Positions 1-7,336 of a stretch of DNA of 7,336 nucleotides are shown here, piece by piece (the stretch's first letter is position 1; every line of letters begins with the position of its first letter). The notes under the pieces are model-generated. The model saw nothing but the letters and a program-made list of their open reading frames with translations. It did no database searches and had not been told where the DNA came from. Position numbers and translations under genes: made by a program. The DNA comes from an uncultured Anaerosacchariphilus sp. (GTDB lineage: Bacteria; Bacillota; Clostridia; Lachnospirales; Lachnospiraceae): positions 1 through 7,336 of the forward strand of contig CAKRTY010000073.1 in NCBI GenBank assembly GCA_934402125.1, written 5' to 3'.

Positions 1-133
1 GATTGCGGCAGGCGGCGCAGACTGGGGTTCCTGGGCGCAGACCATCTTTGGTATCCTTCTGATTCTCCTGGCAATCGTCCTGGTAATCGAGGGCGTTCAG
101 ACATTGAAGAACCCGAAGAAGGTAGCGGCATAA
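1..133 (+). CDS. cstA: CstA-like carbon starvation / peptide transporter, C-terminal fragment
   Basis: Codons from base 2 to the TAA at 131-133 encode about 43 residues that form a loop (GGADWGSWAQ), one long hydrophobic membrane helix (IFGILLILLAIVLVIEG) and a short basic tail ending KNPKKVAA. This matches my memory of the C-terminal end of clostridial CstA proteins, inner-membrane transporters linked to peptide or pyruvate uptake in starvation. The 5' part is missing here, but a matching CstA segment sits at the other end of the window (7233-7336), and the frames join exactly if end is connected to start. A strong terminator follows at once. The family call rests on recalled similarity and a short fragment, so another polytopic transporter is possible. 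Confidence 0.65.
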   Translation, partial: IAAGGADWGSWAQTIFGILLILLAIVLVIEGVQTLKNPKKVAA

Positions 134-149
134 TATTATCTGACATTCG

Positions 150-182
150 AAAAGGATGGCGCTTACGCTCCATCCTTTTTTT
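150..182. terminator. Bidirectional intrinsic terminator between cstA and the AraC gene
   Basis: A perfect 10-bp stem is formed by AAAAGGATGG (150-159) and CCATCCTTTT (170-179), closed by a short loop, with a T-run at 176-182 for plus-strand transcripts. The complement of the A-run on the left gives a shorter T-run for minus-strand transcripts. It lies 16 bases after the cstA stop. The TAA of the convergent AraC gene (163-165) lies in the loop, and one stem arm encodes that protein's final KDGA residues, so one hairpin can serve both genes. Confidence 0.85.
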
Positions 183-1062
183 GATGCTTTTGATACTGGG
201 CGGGTGTGCAGCCCATAAGAGATTTGAATTTTGAAATATAATTGCTAACCTGATTATAGCCGCAGAGACCGGCTGTTTCGGAGACGGAGAAATCCGAAGT
301 AAGAAGCTCCAGGCTCTTCCGGATCCGGTAATCCGTCAGAAACTGATAAGGCGTAACCTGAAGCTGTTCCCGGAAAATGCGGCAGCATTCCCCCACACTG
401 ATGTGGGCGCAGCGGGCCAGAACCGTAAGAGTTATATCCTCGGCGTAATGGGCATAGATGAAAGAAAGCATATCCTGAAGACGCTGGCGTTTGACAGTGG
501 AAAGGGAAGGAGCTGAAGACGCGGTGTGTTCCAGGCAGGGAAGCGTATGATACCATAGTTCTGCAAGTCGGATGGCGATTCCATAAGAGCGGTGGGGAAA
601 TGATTCCGGCCAGAAACGAAGAATTTCTGAGAGACAGGTCAGGACCGCACTGCCGTCCCTAGTCTCACAGGTAAGCAGCAGAGAGGCGGGGACTCCGCCG
701 GTTACCCACGGCAGCACGTCGTCCTGTTCCATACGGCTTCCGGGAAAGAAGGAGAGAAGCTTCGACGGAAAATTCAGGCTGGCATAGACGCCGCCGGCGG
801 ACAATTCTGTAACAGCGTGAATGACGCCGCTGTTGATAAAAAATGCCTGCCCTTCCTTCAACGTATACCGCCGGGCGTCAGCCTGAATGGTCAGGGTACC
901 CTGCAGAGCCATGGTAAACTGAAGTTCTTCGTGCCAGTGAAAATCGCCTACGCCGCGGCCAAAGGGAAACATACCGCTTTCATCGACCCGATAGATTTCC
1001 ACTGGAAAAAGCGGATCCGGGTAATGATTAATCTCGTGATAGTTTTCTTTTGATATCTGCAT
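163..1062 (-). CDS. AraC-family transcriptional regulator with N-terminal cupin domain
   Basis: This 299-residue protein has the two-part layout of a sugar-sensing AraC regulator. The N-terminal half (about residues 20-110) is a cupin-like ligand pocket with HWHEE around residues 42-46 and a second conserved-looking His at 82 (GVIHAV). The C-terminal third (about 200-295) holds the two helix-turn-helix units, with ITLTVLARCAHIS and the family-typical ending GYNQVSNYISKFKSLMG..PAQY. The start is supported by a GAGGTG Shine-Dalgarno (complement of 1070-1075) 7 bases upstream of the ATG. It is transcribed divergently from the MATE pump and converges on cstA. The shared intergenic region contains a palindrome that may be its operator. 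By position it probably controls itself and/or the pump; the ligand cannot be read from sequence, though many such cupin-AraC proteins respond to sugars. Confidence 0.9.
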   Translation of the reverse strand: MQISKENYHEINHYPDPLFPVEIYRVDESGMFPFGRGVGDFHWHEELQFTMALQGTLTIQADARRYTLKEGQAFFINSGVIHAVTELSAGGVYASLNFPSKLLSFFPGSRMEQDDVLPWVTGGVPASLLLTCETRDGSAVLTCLSEILRFWPESFPHRSYGIAIRLAELWYHTLPCLEHTASSAPSLSTVKRQRLQDMLSFIYAHYAEDITLTVLARCAHISVGECCRIFREQLQVTPYQFLTDYRIRKSLELLTSDFSVSETAGLCGYNQVSNYISKFKSLMGCTPAQYQKHQKKDGA

Positions 1063-1188
1063 CTTTTGGCACCTCGTTTTATGAAAATGTTAAGAATTTG
1101 ATATTTTTGAACAAAAATATTGTACCACAGGAAAAGAAAAAAGGATATACTGAGGTTCCAAAAGAAAGAGACAGGAGTGTGAGATATC
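1063..1188. promoter_or_regulatory. Divergent promoter region between AraC gene and MATE gene
   Basis: This AT-rich 126-base spacer must carry the promoters for both flanking genes. For the pump, TATACT (1146-1151) is a good -10 candidate, but no convincing -35 lies 16-18 bases upstream (TTGTAC at 1120-1125 is 20 bases away), which would fit an activator-dependent promoter. On the minus strand TACAAT (complement of 1119-1124) is a possible -10 for the regulator. The pump's Shine-Dalgarno AGGAG is at 1173-1177, 11 bases before its ATG. Promoter calls here are by eye and weak. Confidence 0.4.
1101..1120. promoter_or_regulatory. Perfect palindrome, candidate regulator operator
   Basis: ATATTTTTG and CAAAAATAT form a perfect 9-bp inverted repeat separated by AA. 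The site lies in the middle of the divergent spacer, about 40 bases from the regulator start codon. It abuts and slightly overlaps the candidate minus-strand -10 and lies upstream of the pump's -10 candidate. A symmetric site in this position is what an autoregulating DNA-binding protein would use, although AraC proteins often use direct repeats. The short centre makes it a poor RNA hairpin. Function is inferred. Confidence 0.4.
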
Positions 1189-2556
1189 ATGGAACAGGAA
1201 TTTGAGAACCTTCCCATTTCCCGGCTGGTTCTGCGGTTGGGAATTCCGGCGATGTTCGCGCAGTTTTTTAATATATTATATAGCATTGTGGACAGAGCCT
1301 TTGTAGGACATATGCCAGGCTGCGGAGAGATGGCGCTGGCAGGCATTGGAATCTGCGCGCCGATTCTGACTGCGCTTACGGCAGTATGCTCTTTACTTGG
1401 TATCGGCGGCGCGTCCCTCATGAGTATCTGCATGGGGAAAAAGGAATATCGGGACGCGGAAGCGGCTATGAATCATGCGGCCATGATGCTGGCGGTATTC
1501 TCAATAGTACTCACGGGAATTTTACTGGTGTGTGAGAAGCCGCTTCTCTATGCGCTGGGCTGCAGCGATGCTATTTATCCATATGCCGGCGCGTATTTTC
1601 GGATCTATGTGTGCGGTACGCTGGCAGTGCTGTGTGGAACGGGTATGAATCAGTTTATCCTGGCTTTCGGAAACGCGAAGCGTGGAATGGCTGCAGTGAT
1701 GCTGGGGGCGATTCTGAATACAATTCTGGACCCCATCTTTATCTGCGGGCTGCATATGGGAATTCGCGGCGCCGCTATCGCTACTGTAACAGCGCAGATC
1801 TGTGTACTGGTATTTGTCCTGCGCTATTTCTTCTCAGAAAAGGCTGTATTCCGGCTTCATATCTGCAGACCGGAGCGCCGGATTATGGGGAAGATTCTGA
1901 AGATTGGAAGTCTTCCGTTCCTGATTATCCTGTGCGATAATCTGCTGGTGATTTCCCTGAATTATGTTCTGCGGAGATATGGTGGAGAGGTTATGGGAGA
2001 CCGCTATATCTCCTGCGCGGCGGTTGTTCAGAGTTTTATGGTTCTGGTCACCTATCCGGCCCAGGGTATTACGAGCGGCTGTGGGACGCTCTACAGCTAT
2101 CATTACGGGGCCGGTAATACAGAAAAGGTTCTTCAGGTCTTCCGCTCTGTATTTCTTCTCTGCGCAGGATATATGGCGGTACTGTGCGGGGCGGCACAGC
2201 TGTTTCCGGTGATGTTCGCAAAAATTTTTGTACAGGATCAGGCTGTGGCTGTATTGTCGGCGTCCTGTATCCGCAGGTATACTGCAGGACTTCTGGGAGT
2301 AGCGGTACAGTACGCGATTGTGGACGGGCTGACAGCCATGGGAATGATTCGGGAGGCGCTGCCCATATCCTTTTTCCGTAAAATTCTCTATGTAGTCTGT
2401 GTATTTTTGCTGCCCATGGCGTTTCCGATGGAGCAGGTATTCTATAGCGAAACCATTTCCGACCTGGCGGGGGCGTCAGTAACGGCAGCGGTGTTCCTTT
2501 TCCGGATCGTACCAACATGGAAAAACGTGGGGAAAAAACAGTTGACGCATTCTTAA
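1189..2556 (+). CDS. MATE-family multidrug/metabolite efflux transporter
   Basis: This 455-residue protein is almost entirely hydrophobic helices with short loops, the length and layout of a 12-helix MATE (MOP superfamily) antiporter that exports cationic drugs or metabolites using Na+ or H+. Family features are visible in both halves: PISRLVLRLGIPAMFAQFF at the N-terminus with an AFVGHM segment in helix 1-2, GGASLMSICMGKK around residues 73-85, NTILDPIFICG followed by GIRGAAIAT mid-protein, and the second-half SYHYGAGNTEK around residues 303-313. It resembles the MepA/NorM-like clostridial group. The ATG has AGGAG 11 bases upstream. It is divergent from the AraC gene, which probably regulates it, and ends 147 bases before licT on the same strand. 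No convincing intrinsic terminator of its own is visible, so readthrough into the licT leader is possible. The substrate is unknown. Confidence 0.9.
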   Translation: MEQEFENLPISRLVLRLGIPAMFAQFFNILYSIVDRAFVGHMPGCGEMALAGIGICAPILTALTAVCSLLGIGGASLMSICMGKKEYRDAEAAMNHAAMMLAVFSIVLTGILLVCEKPLLYALGCSDAIYPYAGAYFRIYVCGTLAVLCGTGMNQFILAFGNAKRGMAAVMLGAILNTILDPIFICGLHMGIRGAAIATVTAQICVLVFVLRYFFSEKAVFRLHICRPERRIMGKILKIGSLPFLIILCDNLLVISLNYVLRRYGGEVMGDRYISCAAVVQSFMVLVTYPAQGITSGCGTLYSYHYGAGNTEKVLQVFRSVFLLCAGYMAVLCGAAQLFPVMFAKIFVQDQAVAVLSASCIRRYTAGLLGVAVQYAIVDGLTAMGMIREALPISFFRKILYVVCVFLLPMAFPMEQVFYSETISDLAGASVTAAVFLFRIVPTWKNVGKKQLTHS

Positions 2557-2579
2557 GATTGTGTTAAGGTATAACTGTT
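2538..2579 (+). promoter_or_regulatory. Candidate promoter and nested inverted repeats upstream of the bgl leader
   Basis: TTGACG (2542-2547) and TAAGGT (2565-2570) are spaced by 17 bases, with a TG one base before the -10 giving an extended -10. Transcription from here would begin around 2577, only about ten bases before the RAT, as expected for a LicT-type leader. The -35 lies inside the last codons of the MATE gene. The same stretch contains nested inverted repeats: AACAGTT (2538-2544) with AACTGTT (2573-2579), and inside them CTTAA (2552-2556) with TTAAG (2564-2568). These could be an operator. The -10 is a poor match, so this is tentative. Confidence 0.4.
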
Positions 2580-2585
2580 CGATAC

Positions 2586-2616
2586 GGATTGTAACTGCGT
2601 AAAGGCAGGCAAGACC
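2586..2616 (+). promoter_or_regulatory. RAT (ribonucleic antiterminator) site 1, LicT/BglG target in the licT leader
   Basis: The stretch begins GGATTGTAACTG and ends GGCAGGCAAGACC, very close to the known LicT/SacY/BglG RAT consensus. In RNA the inner stem CTGC (2595-2598)/GCAG (2605-2608) is topped by a small loop, and the outer GG/CC ends pair across a bulged region. Bound LicT dimer would stabilise this hairpin and block the overlapping terminator, because the RAT's final AAGACC is also the foot of the terminator stem. Confidence 0.93.
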
Positions 2617-2668
2617 AGAGGAATATAGAAACTGCTTTTGGGCAAACTATATTTTTTGGTCTTTTTTT
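2611..2668 (+). terminator. Leader terminator 1, upstream of licT
   Basis: AAGACCA (2611-2617) pairs with TGGTCTT (2657-2663), and AATATAG (2622-2628) pairs with CTATATT (2647-2653) above a small internal region rich in possible G-U pairs. The stem is followed by a T-run at 2662-2668. Its 5' foot overlaps the 3' end of RAT 1, so the two structures are mutually exclusive, the hallmark of BglG-type antitermination. It ends 35 bases before the licT start. Confidence 0.85.
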
Positions 2669-2703
2669 ATTGTCTTACAGGAGTGCTGGAAAGTCGGAAG
2701 CCT

Positions 2704-3564
2704 ATGGTAATTAAGAAAATTTATAATAACAACATAGTGCTGGTGGAGGATGAAAATCAGCGGGAAATGATCCTGCAGGGAAGAGGGCTGGCCTTTGGAA
2801 AAAAGGCGGGAGATTCCATCGAGGTGGAAAAAGCAGAAAAACGCTTTGTCATTGATTCCCCGGATTTGACATCCAAGTTCACAGAATTGATGAGCCAGAT
2901 TCCGGCCAACCATCTGGAGCTGGCCTGGCGGATCATTGAGGACGCCCAGAAAGAACAGGATGTGACCTTTTCGGATGTGATTTATGTGGGACTTACGGAT
3001 CATATTCATTACGCGCTGTATCGGTACAAGCAGAACACCCCGCTGAAGAATTATCTGCTCTGGGAAACCAAGCGGTTTTATCCGAAGGAGTTCGCGGCGG
3101 CAAAGAAAGCGTTGAAAACCATCGATTACTATGAAAATGTACATCTTCCCGAGGACGAGGCAGGCTATATAGCGCTTCATTTTGTCAATGCCGTTCAGAA
3201 TGGCGATAAGATGGAGACGACCATTATGGTGACCCAGACCGTACAGGAGATTCTGAAAATCATTCAGATTCATTTTCGGATGCAGCTGGATGAGGGCACC
3301 CTGGATTACCAGAGACTGCTGACCCATGTACAGTATTTTGCCCACAGGCTGGTGGCCTCGGATCTCATAGAGAGCGAGGACGACACTCTGTATCAGCAGG
3401 TGAAAGCGCTGTACCCGGAAAGCTACGCCTGTGTAGGACGGATTTCCGAATATTTTGAAGGAAAATTCCATGTACAGATTACGAAAGAGGAGCAGATGTA
3501 TCTGATGCTCCACATCAGTCGCGTAGTCAACCGGCAGCGGGCTGAGCAACAGAATAAACGCTAA
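2704..3564 (+). CDS. licT: BglG/LicT-family transcriptional antiterminator
   Basis: This 286-residue protein has the LicT architecture. An N-terminal RNA-binding CAT domain (about 1-55: MVIKKIYNNNIVLV, then GRGLAFGKKAGD and FVI) is followed by two PTS-regulation domains. All four expected PRD histidines are present near the B. subtilis LicT positions: H100 and H159 in PRD1, H208 and H270 in PRD2. It should therefore be inhibited by phosphorylation via BglF when no sugar is present and activated through HPr when sugar is transported. I start it at the ATG at 2704, with GGAAAG 10 bases upstream; a longer in-frame TTG start at 2638 would lie inside the terminator and add residues unlike the family. 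It is preceded and followed by RAT/terminator pairs, so it should autoregulate its own synthesis and control bglF-bglA. Confidence 0.95.
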   Translation: MVIKKIYNNNIVLVEDENQREMILQGRGLAFGKKAGDSIEVEKAEKRFVIDSPDLTSKFTELMSQIPANHLELAWRIIEDAQKEQDVTFSDVIYVGLTDHIHYALYRYKQNTPLKNYLLWETKRFYPKEFAAAKKALKTIDYYENVHLPEDEAGYIALHFVNAVQNGDKMETTIMVTQTVQEILKIIQIHFRMQLDEGTLDYQRLLTHVQYFAHRLVASDLIESEDDTLYQQVKALYPESYACVGRISEYFEGKFHVQITKEEQMYLMLHISRVVNRQRAEQQNKR

Positions 3565-3588
3565 AGTTTTGGTAAACTGTTTTTAGAA

Positions 3589-3620
3589 GGATTGTAACTG
3601 CGGAAAACGCGGGCAAGACC
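3589..3620 (+). promoter_or_regulatory. RAT site 2, LicT target between licT and bglF
   Basis: A second RAT begins with the same GGATTGTAACTG as site 1 and ends GGGCAAGACC. Its inner stem is CTGCG (3598-3602) with CGCGG (3608-3612), including one G-U pair, around a GAAAA loop. The core stem sequence differs from site 1 while the bases expected to contact LicT are kept, which argues for selection on structure. Its last bases form the foot of terminator 2. Confidence 0.93.
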
Positions 3621-3679
3621 GGAAAACAGCAGAAGATTTCCCGGACGCGGGGAGTATTTTTGCTGCTTTCCGGTTTTTT
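3616..3679 (+). terminator. Terminator 2, between licT and bglF
   Basis: ACCGGAAA (3618-3625) pairs with TTTCCGGT (3667-3674), continued after one mismatch by CAGCA (3627-3631) with TGCTG (3661-3665), and possibly by an inner TTCCC/GGGGA pairing. A T-run occupies 3674-3679. The stem foot overlaps RAT 2. It is more GC-rich than terminator 1 and lies 63 bases before bglF, so without LicT activity transcripts should stop after licT. The remaining spacer to 3742 shows nothing further except the bglF ribosome site. Confidence 0.9.
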
Positions 3680-3742
3680 GATCCACGGAAGCCGCAGTTC
3701 AGATATAACCAAAGATTCCAGAAAAGAAAGTGAGGAAATACC

Positions 3743-5584
3743 ATGAGCTACAAAGAGATGGCAGAGGGCATTTTAAGCCATATGGGAGGATTGGGAAATA
3801 TCTCCTATATGACAAACTGCGCCACCAGACTGCGTCTGAACCTGAAGGACGAGTCGAAGGGAGACCTGGAGGGAGTAAAGACTGTTCCGGGCGTCGTAGG
3901 AGCAGTGAAAAAAGGAGGCGTTTACCAGATTATCATCGGAACCGATGTGGTCAATGTGGTAAATGAGATTAAGAAAATGGGTCCGGTCGGCGGAGACGAG
4001 CCGGAGCAGAAGGAAAAGGAGAGTCTGGTAAACCGGGTTATGAGCACGATTTCCGGTATCTTCACACCGATTATCCCGGCGCTGATCGCAGGCGGTATGC
4101 TGAAGGCCCTGCTGACTCTGCTGACTTTCTTCAAGGTGGTAGACAATACTTCTCAGACCTATTACATGATTAACTTTATTGCGGATTCCGCATTTTATTT
4201 CCTGCCGGTACTGGTAGCGGTATCCACTGCGGCCCGCTTCAAGTGCAATCTGTACGTGGCGGCTGTCATTGGCGCAGCTCTTCTGCATCCGAATTTCACA
4301 GCGCTGGTATCCGCAGGCGAAGCGGTGAAGTTCTGCGGACTTCCTGTAACCCTGATTTCCTATGGTTCCAGTATCATTCCCAGTATTCTGGCAATCTGGC
4401 TGATGTCCTACGTGGAGCCCTTCGCGGATAAGATTTCACCGAAGCCCATTAAGTTCCTGTCCAAACCGCTGATTACGATCCTGATTGTGGCGCCTGTTAC
4501 CTTCCTGGTACTTGGACCTCTCGGTTACACCGTTGGTACCGGTCTGGCAGCCATTACCGAATTCCTGAACCAGCACGCAAGCTGGCTGGTACCGACCCTG
4601 ATGGGCGCGTTTATGCCGCTGCTGGTTATGACCGGTATGCACTGGAGCTTCGCGCCGGTTATCATGCAGTCCTACGCGACCTATGGTTATGAGACTGTTA
4701 TGGGACCGGGAAGCTTCGTATCCAATATCTGCCAGGGCGCAGCGTCTCTGGCTGTAGCGTTGAAGACCAAGAACAAAGAGCTGAAGCAGGTAGCAAGCTC
4801 TGCAGGTATCACAGCGCTTCTGGGTGTAACTGAGCCTGCTATGTTCGGTGTAACCCTGCGTCTGAAGAAGCCGCTGTACGCCGTTATGATTGGCGGTGCC
4901 TGCGGCGGTCTGTATGCAGGTATCAATGGCGTCGTCCGTTATACCTCCGGTACGCCGGGACTTGCGTCCTTCGCGGTATTTATCGGCGAGAACCCGATGA
5001 ACATTGTACATGCATTTATTTCCGTGGGTATCGGTTTTGCGATTACCTTTATTCTGACGCTGGTATTCGGTTTTGAGGATATTCCGGCAAATGGCATAGT
5101 TACAAAGAATAAAAAAGAGGCTACCGCCCTGGACACAAAGATCGAGATTGGAAGCCCGGCAGCAGGTAAGGCAGTAAAGCTTTCTGAGGTCAATGACGAG
5201 ACATTCGCAAGCGGCGTTCTGGGAAAGGGCGCGGCAGTGGTTCCGGTAAATGGAAAAGTAGTGGCTCCGGCAAATGGAAAAATTTTGAGCGTATTCCCGA
5301 CTATGCATGCAGTATCCATGGTAGATGAAAACGGTGTAGAGCTGCTGATTCACCTGGGCATTGATACAGTAAAACTGGATGGAAAGCATTTCACTTCTTA
5401 TGTAAAGGATGGCGAGATGGTAAAGAAGGGCGACCTGCTGGTAGAGTTTGATAAGGCCGCAGTAGAGGCTGAGGGTTATGATACAACCGTCATCGTTGTA
5501 GTAACCAATACCCAGGAGTTCCTGGATGTTATTCCGGCAGGCGAGGGTGAGACCGAGCCGACGAAGACCCTGTTTACGATTGTA

Positions 5585-5587
<3 letters not shown>
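3743..5587 (+). CDS. bglF: Beta-glucoside PTS transporter, fused EIIBCA
   Basis: This 614-residue membrane permease imports a beta-glucoside and phosphorylates it at C6. Domain order is B-C-A. EIIB (about 1-90) carries the phospho-accepting Cys26 in NCATRLRL. EIIC (about 100-455) is hydrophobic, begins near SGIFTPIIPALIAGGMLK and contains the substrate-site motif GVTEP (361-365). EIIA (about 480-610) is of the glucose type, with the paired histidines H522 (TMHAV) and H537 (LLIHLGID), the latter the phosphorylation site; their spacing of 15 equals that of H75/H90 in E. coli EIIA-Glc. All phosphorelay residues are intact, so the protein needs only EI and HPr from elsewhere. GAGGA at 3732-3736 sits 6 bases before the ATG. 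BglF should also phosphorylate and inactivate LicT in the absence of sugar. Aryl-beta-glucoside versus cellobiose preference cannot be read from sequence. Confidence 0.96.
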
Positions 5588-7226
<1,639 letters not shown>

Positions 7227-7232
<6 letters not shown>

Positions 7233-7240
7233 CTGGCCGG
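7227..7240 (+). other. Junction between ThrE-like and CstA-like coding sequence
   Basis: Up to codon ATT (7230-7232) the frame resembles ThrE (YAKVRHI); from CTG (7233-7235) it reads LAGIGLLAVATWLG, typical of a CstA membrane segment. Two unrelated protein families are thus joined without a frame change. No transposon end, long repeat or recombinase site is visible at the joint. The breakpoint is placed to within a few codons by protein similarity only. Confidence 0.6.
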
Positions 7241-7336
7241 CATCGGTCTTCTGGCTGTCGCTACCTGGCTTGGCAACGCAGGCAAGAACAATAAGATGTT
7301 CCTGATCCCGATGGCCTTCATGATTGTCGTAACCAT
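7233..7336 (+). CDS. cstA: CstA-like transporter, internal fragment continuing at base 1
   Basis: About 34 codons encode a membrane helix (LAGIGLLAVATWLG), a polar loop (NAGKNNK) and the beginning of a second helix (MFLIPMAFMIVVT), as in the last part of CstA, just before the C-terminal segment found at 1-133. The window ends two bases into a codon (AT); base 1 is G, which would complete ATG, and the following codons continue CstA to its stop. Bridging the ends gives a 156-codon frame including the stop, from ATG 7002 to the TAA at 131-133. Whether a few residues are missing at the bridge cannot be decided by eye. Confidence 0.6.
   Translation, partial: MAGIGLLAVATWLGNAGKNNKMFLIPMAFMIVVT

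Noticed and set aside
2638..2703. Upstream TTG start extending LicT by 22 residues
   Set aside because: It lies inside the terminator hairpin, has no Shine-Dalgarno, and the family begins at the MVIKKIYNNN motif encoded from 2704.
2557..2703. Catabolite-repression (cre) operator in the bgl leader
   Set aside because: No stretch here or at 3565-3742 fits the cre consensus well enough by eye to report.
2647..3549. A 300-codon minus-strand open frame opposite licT
   Set aside because: The plus-strand LicT has all four PRD histidines and the RNA-binding domain; the reverse frame has no recognisable motif.
5239..5281. Near-identical 19-bp direct repeats with 24-base period in the EIIA part of bglF
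   Set aside because: They encode PVNGKV and PANGKI, two beta-strand segments expected in glucose-type EIIA domains, so the likeness follows from protein sequence and codon use.

Overview
The window looks like a piece of a low-to-mid GC Gram-positive gut anaerobe, most likely a clostridial/Lachnospiraceae-type Firmicute. This is inferred from LicT/BglG-type antitermination sites, purine-rich Shine-Dalgarno sequences and the style of the CstA and ThrE fragments; nothing here fixes the species. No tRNA, rRNA, insertion sequence, CRISPR array, replication gene or mobility gene is visible.

Layout, left to right: (1) the last 43 codons of a CstA-like carbon-starvation/peptide transporter; (2) a bidirectional terminator whose loop contains the stop codon of the next, convergent gene; (3) a minus-strand AraC-family regulator with a cupin N-terminus; (4) a 126-base divergent intergenic region with a perfect 9-2-9 palindrome; (5) a MATE-family efflux pump; (6) a beta-glucoside operon arranged as leader RAT plus terminator, licT/bglG antiterminator, second RAT plus terminator, bglF (PTS EIIBCA), bglA (GH1 6-phospho-beta-glucosidase); (7) the 5' end of a ThrE-type (DUF1212) threonine/serine exporter, overlapping the end of bglA and carrying a terminator-like hairpin; (8) from about base 7233, an abrupt in-frame switch to an internal piece of CstA, running off the end of the window.

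The operon reads as a self-contained sugar circuit. BglF imports and phosphorylates a beta-glucoside (salicin, arbutin or cellobiose type). BglA hydrolyses the 6-phospho-sugar to glucose 6-phosphate plus aglycone or glucose. LicT, whose four PRD histidines are all present, opens both terminators when substrate is available. The two terminator/RAT pairs flank the antiterminator gene, the same logic as the E. coli bglGFB operon.

The most notable feature is at the edges. The last bases encode the interior of CstA and the first bases encode its C-terminus, and joining end to start keeps the frame exactly. The sequence therefore behaves like a circle, or one unit of a tandem array, of about 7.3 kb closed by a ThrE::CstA junction near base 7230. 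With no replication functions this is unlikely to be a conventional plasmid. A tandem amplification, an excised circle, or an assembly/library chimera would each explain it, and the sequence alone cannot separate them.
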